A stretch of 64,000 nt of DNA from an uncultured Clostridia bacterium (GTDB lineage: Bacteria > Bacillota > Clostridia > TANB77 > CAG-508), in NCBI GenBank assembly GCA_947623865.1, contig CANQIC010000001.1:62001-126000 (forward strand), in the 5' to 3' direction. Positions 22,301 to 33,113 of this stretch are shown here, one piece after another. The notes under the pieces were generated by a model. The model was given only the letters and a program-made list of their open reading frames with translations, made no database searches and was not told the DNA's origin. The position numbers and the translations under genes are program-made. Within the stretch, counting starts at the first letter, position 1; each line of letters begins with the position of its first letter.

Positions 22301-22930
22301 GTGTTAAAAATGAATAGTAATCAAAAAGTATATGGCTATATCAGGGTCAGCTCTACTGACCAAAACGAAGGCAGACAGCTAGAAGAAATGAGAAAACTAG
22401 GAATACCAGAAGAAAGGATATTTATAGATAAACAAAGTGGGAAAGATTTTAACAGGGCAGAATATCAAACATTAAAAAGAATGTTAAAGGACAGCCCTAA
22501 TAGTTTACTAATAGTAATGTCTATTGATAGATTAGGCAGAAACTATAAAGAAATAGTAAAGGAATGGAATGAGCTTATAACAGAATGTAAAACAGATATT
22601 AAAGTGTTAGATATGCCTCTTCTTGATACTACCAAATATAAAGATTTACTAGGCACTTTTATAAGTGATTTAATATTACAAGTATTATCTTTTGTAGCAG
22701 AACAAGAAAGAACTAATATTAAGAGAAGACAAGAACAAGGAATAGCTTTAGCAAAAGCTGAAGGTAGAAATTTAGGAAGACCTAAAGCTAAAGTTACAGA
22801 AGAATATATGAAAGAGTATCAAAGATGGAAGAATGGAGAGATAACAGCTTCACAAGCAATGTTAAATAGTAATACTACAAGAACTACTTTTTATAAATTA
22901 GCAAAACAGTTAGAATCAGTTAATAATTAA
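22301..22930 (+). CDS. Serine resolvase/invertase family site-specific recombinase
   Basis: YGYIRVSSTDQNEGRQLEEMRKLGI; SIDRLGRNYKEIVKEW; C-terminal HTH. Confidence 0.93.
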   Translation: MLKMNSNQKVYGYIRVSSTDQNEGRQLEEMRKLGIPEERIFIDKQSGKDFNRAEYQTLKRMLKDSPNSLLIVMSIDRLGRNYKEIVKEWNELITECKTDIKVLDMPLLDTTKYKDLLGTFISDLILQVLSFVAEQERTNIKRRQEQGIALAKAEGRNLGRPKAKVTEEYMKEYQRWKNGEITASQAMLNSNTTRTTFYKLAKQLESVNN

Positions 22931-23081
22931 CTAAATCTTAATACATGAACAAGAGTATAGTTTTTATACTCTTTTCTTTTGCTTCAAAAAATTTTCAAAA
23001 ATTTTTTATTCTTACTCTCCCAACTGTTTTAATAAAAATCTAATATGATTTTTAAGGTTTTTCTACAAAAGTTTAAGTTTC

Positions 23082-23380
23082 AAAGATGTTATATATATAT
23101 GTAGAGGTAAATAAATCCAATTAAAATACAAAAGGCAAAATAGTAAAACACTAAAGATGTTATATATATATGAGGAGATAAATCTGATTAAAATACAAAA
23201 GATAAAATAATAAAACACTAAAGATGTTATATATATCTGGAGGTGTATATCAAAAAGAATAATTAAAAAGTAATAAGAAAGGAGAGTTTGCCTATGAATA
23301 ATTGAAAAGCATATACTAATATGCAAGTTAAACTTACAAAAGATAAAAATTAAATAAATACGAAAGATGTTATATATATT
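23082..23380. repeat. Iteron-like repeats upstream of putative Rep gene
   Basis: AAAGATGTTATATATAT at 23082, 23153, 23220, 23363; the first units are about 70-bp imperfect tandem repeats. Confidence 0.75.
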
Positions 23381-23604
23381 AGATGATTAAAACTGTAAAT
23401 CAGTTTCAATGTAACATTGCAATTATACTAACTCTTAAAATTGTATTTATAAATACACTATTATTAGATTATTAATAGATAGTTATTAAAGTAAAGCAAA
23501 CACAGTGATAGCAAGGAATACAGAGACTTAGAAAAGTAAAAAATGTGTGATGGAAAAACACATTTGATATTAATAAATATCTATAAGAGAGGTAGGAGAA
23601 AATT

Positions 23605-24837
23605 ATGGCACAGATTAATATACCATATGAAATAATAGATAAAAATACAGACAGAGGTGAGGTTGATACATTATCAATGCTTGTAGATGTTAAAAAATGG
23701 ATACCAAACGAAAGAGCTAGAGAATATGTGCTAAAGCAAATCAAGAAGAAATCAGTGCTAGAAAAGAAGTATATTGAGAAAATTGTAGATGGAGACATAC
23801 AAAAAATAGAAGATACTTATTATAACAGCAGAATTAAATATGCTGACAAAAAACATACTAAATATGCTTTTTCATTTAGATGTTTAACATCTTATTTAAC
23901 AATTACATTAGCACACAGTACAGTATTAGGACAAAATGAAGAAAGTATCTTATCAAATATAAAGAAAGAGATGTTTAAGCATTTTAAAATCAATGAAAAA
24001 TACTTGAACAATCTAAACAACAGTAAAAGATTAGGAAGAATTGATTACAAACGAGATTACAGATATAAAGATGAAGAAGTTTATGAAATGATAATGCACA
24101 TTATAAAAATAGCACCTGAAGCTATAGTGAGAAATAATTATTATAAAAATTATAAAGCAAATAATGAAAGAGCATACATTGTTGTTTATAAATCTAAATC
24201 AAATAGGACAGCAGAGTTTATTATCTATGATAAGCAGAAAGAGAGAATGCAAAAATATGTAAATAAACAAATTAGTAATTGTTCAGGAGACGAGTACATT
24301 GACGAGCATTTTCAAACTATAAGATTTGAAGTAAGAATTTTAAATCAAAAATTAAATGCACTTAAGAAACAAGGAATATCAAAGGAGATTGCTAGTTATA
24401 AAAACAAAGAAATGGCTGAAAGATTATTTAACTTTTATGCAGAGCAAGTGTTTTTTACTGAACCATTTTACAGACTTGATATTGCTAAAAAGATTATAAG
24501 AAATAGTAGCACTGTAAATAATAATATGAAAATCAAATTATGCAAGTTATTAGCAATGATTAATATACAAGGTTATACCTATGCTAGAAACAAATATAGC
24601 CAAACAGTTAAAAATAAAAAAGGTAAGAAAACAAAGAACTATAATAAGTTCAATAACTATATTAAAAAAATAAGAAATCTAGGAATAAATCCACTAACAT
24701 TTAAAAGCGACTTGGTAGATTACGAAATACTAGATAATTTTACATTAGCAGAAAACTGCTTAAAAGAAGAGGCATTAATGCCTTTTAACTTAGAAAATTT
24801 TAAAAAGAAAGGAAATGATTATTATGAAAAACTATAA
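23605..24837 (+). CDS. Putative replication initiation protein (phage/plasmid gene II/X-like)
   Basis: Size, basic composition, FEVRILNQKLNALKKQG region, upstream repeats. Confidence 0.4.
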   Translation: MAQINIPYEIIDKNTDRGEVDTLSMLVDVKKWIPNERAREYVLKQIKKKSVLEKKYIEKIVDGDIQKIEDTYYNSRIKYADKKHTKYAFSFRCLTSYLTITLAHSTVLGQNEESILSNIKKEMFKHFKINEKYLNNLNNSKRLGRIDYKRDYRYKDEEVYEMIMHIIKIAPEAIVRNNYYKNYKANNERAYIVVYKSKSNRTAEFIIYDKQKERMQKYVNKQISNCSGDEYIDEHFQTIRFEVRILNQKLNALKKQGISKEIASYKNKEMAERLFNFYAEQVFFTEPFYRLDIAKKIIRNSSTVNNNMKIKLCKLLAMINIQGYTYARNKYSQTVKNKKGKKTKNYNKFNNYIKKIRNLGINPLTFKSDLVDYEILDNFTLAENCLKEEALMPFNLENFKKKGNDYYEKL

Positions 24838-25330
24838 AATGTTTATAGGTGTATTATTTAGAAATGTAGAAGGAGATTATTTAGTATGCGATATAAAATT
24901 AAGAAATGCATACACAAAAATAGAACATATATACAATAGCAAAATTGTAAATAAATATCCTGTGCAAAAAATAGAAGGAGTAAAAATAAAGCTAGATACA
25001 AATAATCAAAAAATTGTTGATAAAGCAAAAGAACTAAAAAAAAGAAGGATTATTTGGTTAGAGCTAGAAACCGACTTGCCTCTTGGGAATAGATTTGAAA
25101 AAATGATGATAGTAAATTTTCTTACAAATGAAGAGTATATGGACTTATACATACCATATTTAGAAGAAAGTGAAAGAGAAAGAAGAGCAAATGAGGAAAC
25201 ATTTAGAAAAAATCATGGAGCTGAAGTTCCTAATCCGTTTTCTAAGAAAAGAAAACATAAGATAAAACAAGAGACAGAGGATATTATTGTAAATCCGAAT
25301 GACTATTGTGCAGTAAATCATTTAATATAA
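24815..25330 (+). CDS. Hypothetical protein
   Basis: ORF overlapping end of rep-like gene. Confidence 0.5.
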   Translation: MIIMKNYKMFIGVLFRNVEGDYLVCDIKLRNAYTKIEHIYNSKIVNKYPVQKIEGVKIKLDTNNQKIVDKAKELKKRRIIWLELETDLPLGNRFEKMMIVNFLTNEEYMDLYIPYLEESERERRANEETFRKNHGAEVPNPFSKKRKHKIKQETEDIIVNPNDYCAVNHLI

Positions 25331-25417
25331 CTTAAATTGTATTATAAATGTAAGAGTAGGATTTGACAAAAAATAGAAGTTGCGGTAATTCATGAAGCAA
25401 TGTTAAAAATATAATGT

Positions 25418-25455
25418 AGATTGCTTTATTTATAAATAATCAAATAAAGCAATCT
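25418..25455. repeat. 14-bp perfect inverted repeat
   Basis: AGATTGCTTTATTT-ataaataatc-AAATAAAGCAATCT. Confidence 0.7.
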
Positions 25456-25479
25456 GCTTAATGAAAGAGGTAGTAAATT

Positions 25480-25737
25480 ATGATTAAACAAGAAATTGGA
25501 GAAAAGCAAGTTGAAAGTATTGCTTTTAACATATACAAAGACATTAACACATATATTGAGGAAAATATATTTAACTATGTAGATTGGCTATCAAAGACAA
25601 TTATATCTACACTAGATGGAATAATAATACCTGAATATTTTAGTAACTATAACATTTGTAACACTCTTACTTTGAATATACCAACAACGAATATTCAGAA
25701 TAATAGAGACAAATATGATATATGTATTACTTACTAG
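25480..25737 (+). CDS. Hypothetical protein
   Basis: ORF with AGAGGTAG RBS upstream of large serine recombinase. Confidence 0.4.
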   Translation: MIKQEIGEKQVESIAFNIYKDINTYIEENIFNYVDWLSKTIISTLDGIIIPEYFSNYNICNTLTLNIPTTNIQNNRDKYDICITY

Positions 25738-25746
25738 GAGGTAGAA

Positions 25747-27303
25747 ATGGAAAAGGAGATTGTGAATGTAGTATTGTATGCTAGATTTAGTTCCTCAAAA
25801 CAGAATGAAACAAGTATAGAGGCACAATTAAAAGAATGTAAAGCATATTGTAAAAGAAATAATTACACAATAGTTGGAACATATATTGATAAAGCTGTTT
25901 CAGCAAGGTCTGATAAAAGACCACAATTTCAAAAAATGATTGCAGATAGTATTAATAACAAAAAATTTGATGGTATTGTAGTTTATCAATTAGATAGATT
26001 TGCAAGAAATAGATATGATAGTGCGATTTACAAAGCAAAATTGAAAAAAAATGGAGTCAAAGTGTTATCAGCAAAAGAAAATATTACAGATGATGCAAGT
26101 GGAATTCTAATAGAAAGTCTTTTAGAAGGGATGGCTGAATATTATAGTGCTGAACTAAGTCAAAAGGTTAAAAGAAATTTAAAGCTAAATAGTGAACATG
26201 GCTACTTTAATGGAGGATATCATCCGTTGGGATATAAAGTAGTAGATGTAGATTTAGATACATATAAGAAAAGAAAATTAGAAATTGACCCTATTACAGC
26301 CCCTATTGTTAAAGAAATATTTGAGATGAGAGCTAATGATACAAATATAGAGGATATAGTAGATTATCTAAATAGTAAAGGATATAAAACGGTGCGAGGT
26401 AAAGAATTTAAAAAAACATCATTAGACAGAATATTGAGAAATAAAAAATATATAGGAACTAATTTTTATAATGACAAGGATTTTCCTAATACTATACCTG
26501 CAATAATAGATATACAGTTATTTAACAAGGTACAAGAAATTGTAGCTAAATATAAATATGCACCATCAGTATCTAAGGCAAAAGAAGAATATATTTTGAC
26601 TACGAAATTATTTTGTGGAAAATGTAAGGAAATGATGACCGGTACTTGCGGAACATCTCAGACAGGAAAAATTTATTATTACTACATCTGCAACGGTGTT
26701 AAGAAGAAAATATGTAAAAGAAAGACTATTCAAAAACACTATATAGAGGATATAGTAGTAAATAAATGCCGAGAATTACTAACTAATAAAACAATTAATA
26801 CAATAGCAAATAAAGTATATGACATTTGCCAAAATGAAAACTCACAAAATGCATTAATTAAAGCATTAGAAAGTCAAATTAAAAAATTGCACAAGAATAT
26901 AGAAAATTTAATTATAGCATTAGAAAACGGTCAGAATGTAGATTTAATAAATGAAAGATTAACACAAAAGAGAATGGAGTTAAATAAGGTAGAAACTCAG
27001 CTAGAAGAAGAAAAGTTAAAGCTAGTTAATTTAACCAAAGAGCAAATTATATTTTTCTTAACAGAACTAAAGAATAAAAATGCAAATAGCTTAAAATACA
27101 AAAAGATGTTGGTAAACATTTTCGTTAATAGAATATATCTGTATGATGATAAACTAGAAATCATATTTAATATTGGTGAAAGTACAGTTACTCTTAATGC
27201 AGACCTATTAAAAGAAATTGATACCAACTTAAAAAAAGACCCTAGTTTGTTTTTAAACAAGCTGGGGCAACCAAAGAATTTGATTAGAGCCACAATTAAT
27301 TGA
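25747..27303 (+). CDS. Large serine recombinase
   Basis: VVLYARFSSSKQNETSIEAQLKECKAYCKRNNY; zinc ribbon CGKCKEMMTGTC..YYYYICNGVKKKIC; coiled coil. Confidence 0.95.
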   Translation: MEKEIVNVVLYARFSSSKQNETSIEAQLKECKAYCKRNNYTIVGTYIDKAVSARSDKRPQFQKMIADSINNKKFDGIVVYQLDRFARNRYDSAIYKAKLKKNGVKVLSAKENITDDASGILIESLLEGMAEYYSAELSQKVKRNLKLNSEHGYFNGGYHPLGYKVVDVDLDTYKKRKLEIDPITAPIVKEIFEMRANDTNIEDIVDYLNSKGYKTVRGKEFKKTSLDRILRNKKYIGTNFYNDKDFPNTIPAIIDIQLFNKVQEIVAKYKYAPSVSKAKEEYILTTKLFCGKCKEMMTGTCGTSQTGKIYYYYICNGVKKKICKRKTIQKHYIEDIVVNKCRELLTNKTINTIANKVYDICQNENSQNALIKALESQIKKLHKNIENLIIALENGQNVDLINERLTQKRMELNKVETQLEEEKLKLVNLTKEQIIFFLTELKNKNANSLKYKKMLVNIFVNRIYLYDDKLEIIFNIGESTVTLNADLLKEIDTNLKKDPSLFLNKLGQPKNLIRATIN

Positions 27304-27587
27304 TGGCTTTAATTTTTTGTGCCAAAACAAGTTACATAAAAATTATCGGGCACGTTATGGGCACAAAATTTATATGAAGAAGGTTTTGGTAAACCTTCGA
27401 GTTTTCATGAGTTGGTAAACCTGATTAAAATTCTAAAATAAACAAATAGTTTCTACTTATTAAAGTAATTTTATTTGTGTATTTATTTTAAGCAGAAACT
27501 ATGCTGTCTTGATTTCTTCTTTTTTGTAATATTTTTTCATAGAATTTTATCCTTTCATTTTTATTTATAAATCAATGTGAAAGCCTT

Positions 27588-28811
27588 TTAATTGGCTTTA
27601 AAATATTTTTTTGTATCTTCTCTATAAAGAAGATTATCAAGCTTATCTGATGCTTCTCTGTCCATTTTTGCAAAAGAGTGAGCATAGATATTTAAAGTTG
27701 TAGATGTTTGGGCATGTCCTAATCTGTTACTAACAGTTCGAACATCCAAACCTTGTGAAATTAACAAAGTTGCATGTGTATGGCGTAAACCATGAAAAGT
27801 AATATGTGGCAAATTTTTTTCTTCTAGGAATTGCCTAAACCATTTAGTAATTGTATCTGGGTGCATAGGAGAACCATTCCATTGAACAAATAAACGATTT
27901 GTCTCTACCCATTTATCTCCTAAACGAAGTCTACATTCTAATTGTTTTCTTTTGTATTCTTTTAGCAATTTAATAATTGATTCAGGAATGCTAATTATCC
28001 TGTTTGATGTTTCTGTCTTTGGATCTTTTGTGTAAATACCAATAGAAGAAACATATTGGCTTGCTTGCCTAACTGTAACTGAAGAATTTTTAAAATTAAT
28101 ATCTTGCCATTCTAATCCTAACACTTCACCACGTCTTAAACCTGTAAAAATGGTTAAAAGAATAATAACTCTAAATTTTAATTCTTCGCCTTCCAATGCT
28201 TTAATTAATGCAATAGTTTGAGCATCATCATAAAAATTGATATTAGGTTTTTTGGATTTAGGTGGTCTAACTCTTGATGCAGCATTATAAGGGACCATTT
28301 GCCAATAAACTGCTTGTTGTAACATTGAATGTAATAATCTATGGTGTTCTAATACAGTTTTTGCAGATAGTTTGTAAGTAGTGTTTTTCCTAATATAAGT
28401 TGATTCACTTAATTTTTGGTATAAATACATTAATTGCATTGGCTGAATCTTGTCAAGATACATATTGCCTAAGTAGGGTAGAATTCTAGATTTTAGCATA
28501 CTTTTATATCTTTCATATGTTTTGGGAGACAAGTTTGGAATAGCATAATTTTCAATCCAAAAATCAGAATAATCTCTAAAACGCATTTTCTTTGCAGATA
28601 GAGCTTGTCCTGTTTCTATTTCTGATATAAAGAGTGCTAATTCTTTTTGAGCTTCTGTTTTATTTTTTGCTTGAATTGTTCTTTTATAAATAATTCTTTT
28701 ACCATCGCCAGTGTATCCGCCAGAAACTCTCAATCTGTACGAATTCTCTCCACGTTTTTCGATATTTCCTACCACACGTGCATCACCTCCTTTCCATATG
28801 ATAGGAAACAA
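27588..28811 (-). CDS. Phage/ICE tyrosine integrase
   Basis: TGLRRGEVLGLEWQDI; HGLRHTHATLLISQGLDVRTVSNRLGH; Y in TLNIYAHS. Confidence 0.96.
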   Translation of the reverse strand: MFPIIWKGGDARVVGNIEKRGENSYRLRVSGGYTGDGKRIIYKRTIQAKNKTEAQKELALFISEIETGQALSAKKMRFRDYSDFWIENYAIPNLSPKTYERYKSMLKSRILPYLGNMYLDKIQPMQLMYLYQKLSESTYIRKNTTYKLSAKTVLEHHRLLHSMLQQAVYWQMVPYNAASRVRPPKSKKPNINFYDDAQTIALIKALEGEELKFRVIILLTIFTGLRRGEVLGLEWQDINFKNSSVTVRQASQYVSSIGIYTKDPKTETSNRIISIPESIIKLLKEYKRKQLECRLRLGDKWVETNRLFVQWNGSPMHPDTITKWFRQFLEEKNLPHITFHGLRHTHATLLISQGLDVRTVSNRLGHAQTSTTLNIYAHSFAKMDREASDKLDNLLYREDTKKYFKAN

Positions 28812-28832
28812 AATGTTACATTAAAATAATAT

Positions 28833-29588
28833 TTAACTTCTGCTTTTTTCTAATAAATTAAATAATTTATCACTTACATTATATAAAGATAAAAATTTTT
28901 CACTGTCATCCATAATAGTATTTAAAGGATCTGTAGAGTCATCTTCCCAACGCATTCCTTGATGAGTAGTAATTGTATCTTGTATGAATAATTGTAAATT
29001 AATCAATTTATTAACAGAAATTTGAACAGTGCTTTTATCTACCCTAGAATATAATTTATCTAATCGTAAGTTTCGATTATCAATTTCAGAAATTAATTTA
29101 TATATTATATAAAAGTTATCTAAATCATAATTATTCATTGAATGTAATGCATCAATAATTGTAATATTTTCTGGAGTCATTTCTATTTGCTTTTGCAAAA
29201 TTTCACCTACAATAATTGCTAATAGTTCAGTACAATTCAATGAATTTGCAGTTAAAGACTTTCGAATAGTTGTATATACAAATTCTATGTTTTGGTTTTT
29301 AGATAAATAATTATCTAGTTTTTGTTTGGACTTATAATCTATAATATTCTTATTATTGATTTTGCTATTTAATCCTTTTAAAAATCTTTTAAAAGTTATT
29401 TTTTCGGAAACATTATATATTTTTACTATACTGCCAATTACTTTTGAAGATTTTGATAATATTTCAGTCCAATCTTCAAGAGAAGTATCTAAAATTTCAA
29501 ATTCATCTATATTAGTATTTACATCTTCAAGCAGACCTACTAAATTGGTTAAATTTTCTTTTAATGGAATTAAAGGGTTTTCATCCAT
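28833..29588 (-). CDS. Hypothetical protein
   Basis: 251-aa ORF between int and repressor-like gene. Confidence 0.55.
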   Translation of the reverse strand: MDENPLIPLKENLTNLVGLLEDVNTNIDEFEILDTSLEDWTEILSKSSKVIGSIVKIYNVSEKITFKRFLKGLNSKINNKNIIDYKSKQKLDNYLSKNQNIEFVYTTIRKSLTANSLNCTELLAIIVGEILQKQIEMTPENITIIDALHSMNNYDLDNFYIIYKLISEIDNRNLRLDKLYSRVDKSTVQISVNKLINLQLFIQDTITTHQGMRWEDDSTDPLNTIMDDSEKFLSLYNVSDKLFNLLEKSRS

Positions 29589-30572
29589 TTACTTAATACC
29601 TCCCTTGCAGTTATTACAAATGTGATTTATTTGAGGATTATCTTTTGCTCTTGATAAAAAGTATTTGTTACATTTTTCACATCTATAAGGATAATAACCA
29701 TTTATATAATCTTCTAATAATTCATAATACATATAAGAAAGGAGAGAAGAAAATGTTGTTTTTCTTTTACAATTATTATCGTAATAAAGATTAATATCTC
29801 TTAACTTTTCATTTACTCTTGAAATAAATACATTGTTATGAAGTAAAAACATTGTTATTAAGTTTTTCATTTCAGTAGCAAAATATTCTATATCGTAAAT
29901 TGTTTCTCTATAACCCATAAGAGAATTTTTCTTCATATAACTTAATTCTTCTTTAGATGAACTAAATAATTCTGGGTTAGCCATAAGTAAATTTACGGAT
30001 AAATCTACTTTTGAAATATTAAATTCATCATTATTTTTATATATACCCGGATTATTTTTATTAAATATAGAATAATTCATGTATTTATCATTGTACGCAG
30101 TGTTTCCTAAAAAACCAAATTCAGAAAGAAAATCATAGCACTTGTCTAAATGTGATTTTGAATTAGGTGCACAATTCAAAAATTCCAAATAAATTCTTGA
30201 ATATTTTTTCCTTAAATCAGATAAATTGTAAAACTCAATTTCTGTATTGTTGGACAATGCATATATACCATATTTATTTTCTTTGTAAGGTATAGGGTTA
30301 GCAATTTTAACCCAATAAAAAGTATCTTCACAATTCTTTTTATTTATTTCATAATCATCAGTTCTTCCAGTTAAATAATCTACTGAAACATTAAAATAAT
30401 CTGCTAATTTTACTAGCATATTAAATCCTGGATATACATTTTTATTTTCATAATTTGATAAAGTAGCACGCCTTTCATTTAGATCAAAAGCAAGTTTTAG
30501 TTGTGTGATATTGTGAGACTTTCGCAATTCTTTCAAACGATTTCCAAAATTAAACTTTTCCATTTTTAACAA
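29589..30572 (-). CDS. XRE-family regulator with C-terminal zinc-ribbon-like CxxC-x(n)-CxxC
   Basis: LRKSHNITQLKLAFDLNERRATLSNYENKNVYPGFNMLVKLADYFNVSVDYLTG; CEKCNKYFLSRAKDNPQINHICNNC. Confidence 0.85.
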   Translation of the reverse strand: MLKMEKFNFGNRLKELRKSHNITQLKLAFDLNERRATLSNYENKNVYPGFNMLVKLADYFNVSVDYLTGRTDDYEINKKNCEDTFYWVKIANPIPYKENKYGIYALSNNTEIEFYNLSDLRKKYSRIYLEFLNCAPNSKSHLDKCYDFLSEFGFLGNTAYNDKYMNYSIFNKNNPGIYKNNDEFNISKVDLSVNLLMANPELFSSSKEELSYMKKNSLMGYRETIYDIEYFATEMKNLITMFLLHNNVFISRVNEKLRDINLYYDNNCKRKTTFSSLLSYMYYELLEDYINGYYPYRCEKCNKYFLSRAKDNPQINHICNNCKGGIK

Positions 30573-30728
30573 ACTCCCCCTATTTGTTTTAAATAATTAT
30601 ATATATAAAATTACGAAATGTAAACATTAAATACATAAAAAAATTAAAAAATCTCAAAAAAGGTATTTACAAAAATATAAAAATGTAATATTATGTACGC
30701 ATAATGAGAACTAAAAGGAGGTGATTGT

Positions 30729-30971
30729 ATGGATAATGAGAATATAGAGCAAATATCTAGTAAAAGAGTATTAGATTCAGCAGAGGCTGCTGAGTATTTA
30801 GGAATTTCTTATTGGCTAATTCGTAAATTAGTTAGAGAAAAGAAAATACCATATTACAAAATTGAATCTAAAACATTTTTTACAAAAGAAATTTTAGACA
30901 AGTATATTGAAAACAGTCTAGAAGAACCAAAAATTAAACAAAAGAAAATTTATAGCTTTGAAGATTTTTAA
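30729..30971 (+). CDS. Excisionase/helix-turn-helix domain protein
   Basis: DSAEAAEYLGISYWLIRKLVREKKIPYYKI; divergent from XRE repressor near int. Confidence 0.75.
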   Translation: MDNENIEQISSKRVLDSAEAAEYLGISYWLIRKLVREKKIPYYKIESKTFFTKEILDKYIENSLEEPKIKQKKIYSFEDF

Positions 30972-31158
30972 ACAATGGAGAATTTGCCACACATAATAAA
31001 ATATTAAATTCTATAATGTCAAGGTTATTTGGTGAGTACGATAGAAAAAATGCAGGAGAAATGATTATAGAATGAATTAATTTTGAAAATAATGTAGCTA
31101 TTTATAGTGATGGATATAAAAAGAAAGGATAATAAAAAAATAGCGGAAAGGAGAGAAG

Positions 31159-31761
31159 ATGAGAGAAAGAGAAATTACAGTTTATGATAAGAAAAATTTT
31201 AAGAAAAAGCTTATTGAATTTGTAAATGTAGCAAGAGAATATATGAAAAATGATTTGAGTAATGATAACATTTATAAAGTTTTATATACAACTGAACTTT
31301 TTAGAAATTCAATATATAAATGTGTAAAATTTAAAATGCCAACTATTCCAGAAGACACAAAAGAAGAAATAAGTAAATACGAAACTGAATATTCAGATGG
31401 AATATTAAAAATAAAAATATATGAATTATTACCACCAGTCAGAACACCTTATAATAATAGAAGATTAGAAAAAACTTGCCAAACAATTGCAGAAAAATAC
31501 AAAGGTTTATTCGAAAATAAGGAAGTAATTATAAGAGTTCAAGTAAGTATGCCTAGAGATAATTGGGACATAGACAATAGAGATCTAAGATATATATTTA
31601 ATGGATTTGTTTATGGTAAATTAATTACAGATGACAATATAAAATTTGTTAGTTATATGTTAGAAGGAATTAATGACGGAGAAAATTATATTAAAATTTT
31701 TATTTCTGAAAAAAGTAATATAAAAAATGTGAGTATTCTAAATCCAGAAAATTATTTTTAA
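31159..31761 (+). CDS. Hypothetical protein, possibly RusA-like
   Basis: C-terminal DNWDIDNRDLRYIFNGFVYGKLITDDNIKFVSY resembles the RusA acidic motif pattern. Confidence 0.35.
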   Translation: MREREITVYDKKNFKKKLIEFVNVAREYMKNDLSNDNIYKVLYTTELFRNSIYKCVKFKMPTIPEDTKEEISKYETEYSDGILKIKIYELLPPVRTPYNNRRLEKTCQTIAEKYKGLFENKEVIIRVQVSMPRDNWDIDNRDLRYIFNGFVYGKLITDDNIKFVSYMLEGINDGENYIKIFISEKSNIKNVSILNPENYF

Positions 31762-31947
31762 AAAAGTATGACTATTTATATACATTAAAAATATACAAAC
31801 AGTCACACTTTTATCAAAATCGAATAATCACACATTTTTGTAGGTACAAAATATTGAAATTTCAAATAAAAATGAAATTTTTATGGGACAAAATTTGTAC
31901 ATAGGTAGGAACATATATTACAGAAATAGATGTAATTTCATGTAAGG

Positions 31948-31989
31948 GCGAATGGAGGCATAAGATGGTAATCTTGTGCCTCCATTCGC
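31948..31989. other. Long near-perfect hairpin without T-run (candidate oriT/ssi-type element)
   Basis: GCGAATGGAGGCA-tAAGATggtaATCTTg-TGCCTCCATTCGC. Confidence 0.5.
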
Positions 31990-32044
31990 ATAGAGAAGAG
32001 TCGGTAGATAGAGAATAATTTATAAAGGGAAGGAAGTGATTTAA

Positions 32045-32989
32045 GTGGAAAAAGAAAAAAAGGTATGTTTAAGAAATAGAGATTTAGAATTAATGTTATT
32101 CTTATCAGAATATGGAGTTATCACTAATGAAAATGTAAAATTAATATATAAGTCGGAATATTATTATAAAAATAGATTAGCAAGTTTAGCTAAAGGAGAT
32201 ATGATTGAACGATTATATGGGAAAGTAATATTAGGAACAAAAGGAAAAAGATTTTTAAATGAAGTAGGTTTTGGCTATAGAAATGTTAATAGAGATGAAA
32301 ATTATAAAAAGAGAATGGAACGAATAAGTGATGTTGCATGTAAATTTAAAGATTGTGGCTGGTTTTTTGAACCTAGTTGGAGATGCGACATTAACACATA
32401 CACAAAGAGAGGTAATAGATTTATAGGAATATTATCAAGAAGAGAAAAAGAATATGATGAAGATACAGAAAGGTTCAACGAAACAGCCTATTTAGTTTAT
32501 TTTTTACATAAGAATATTACGCCAAGAGAATTAAAATATATAGATAAAGAGATTGATAGAAATAAGGGAGATTTTAAGGGCCTAATGGTGTTTACTGAAA
32601 ACGAAGGATATTTATATAAGCCTAAATTTGAGAGAATTCAATATGAAGAATCCTATATAATACCTTATAATAGCAAAACGTGGAAAGTATTTAAAATTAT
32701 TCAAGATGAAACATTTATGAATGAAAGAGTATATGATGTTTTTGGAGATAATCTTGTATCATTAAGAGCAAAAAGTTTTTATGATGACTATTATATCAAA
32801 GAAGGTAATACATACATTTATATTTACTATATGCCATTTGCAAATTTTAACCTTATGCAATATATAAATTTTCAGGCAACAAGTAATTTGTTTGAAGGTA
32901 GCAAAGTTAAAGTAGTTTGTTTAGAAGATTGTGTTAAGTATGTGAGAAAGTATTTAGATGAGAAGGTGGAAGTTATTTGTGTGGAGTAG
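32045..32989 (+). CDS. Replication-relaxation-like winged-helix protein
   Basis: LELMLFLSEYGVITNENVKLIYKSEYYYKNRLASLAKGDMIERLYG. Confidence 0.4.
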   Translation: MEKEKKVCLRNRDLELMLFLSEYGVITNENVKLIYKSEYYYKNRLASLAKGDMIERLYGKVILGTKGKRFLNEVGFGYRNVNRDENYKKRMERISDVACKFKDCGWFFEPSWRCDINTYTKRGNRFIGILSRREKEYDEDTERFNETAYLVYFLHKNITPRELKYIDKEIDRNKGDFKGLMVFTENEGYLYKPKFERIQYEESYIIPYNSKTWKVFKIIQDETFMNERVYDVFGDNLVSLRAKSFYDDYYIKEGNTYIYIYYMPFANFNLMQYINFQATSNLFEGSKVKVVCLEDCVKYVRKYLDEKVEVICVE

Positions 32990-33113
32990 GATAAATATGT
33001 TTAAGAATAGAGATTATTTAAATTAGAAATTTTAATATAAAAACTTATTTAAATTGTATAAAATATTTTATTATTTATGCTATAATATAAAAAAAGAATT
33101 TATGGAGGAATAG

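Noticed and set aside
23082-23380. CRISPR array
   Set aside because: Repeats are AT-rich, only four copies, whole about 70-bp units are similar (no unique spacers), and no cas genes are nearby.
27391-27422. Third tRNA-fMet-like att remnant near the tyrosine integrase
   Set aside because: Only a short TTCGAGT match with an inserted segment; too weak to call by eye.
30974-31132. Short coding-like frame with internal TGA after the excisionase gene
   Set aside because: Too short and no recognised family; probably a gene fragment. A single TGA is not evidence for stop-codon recoding.
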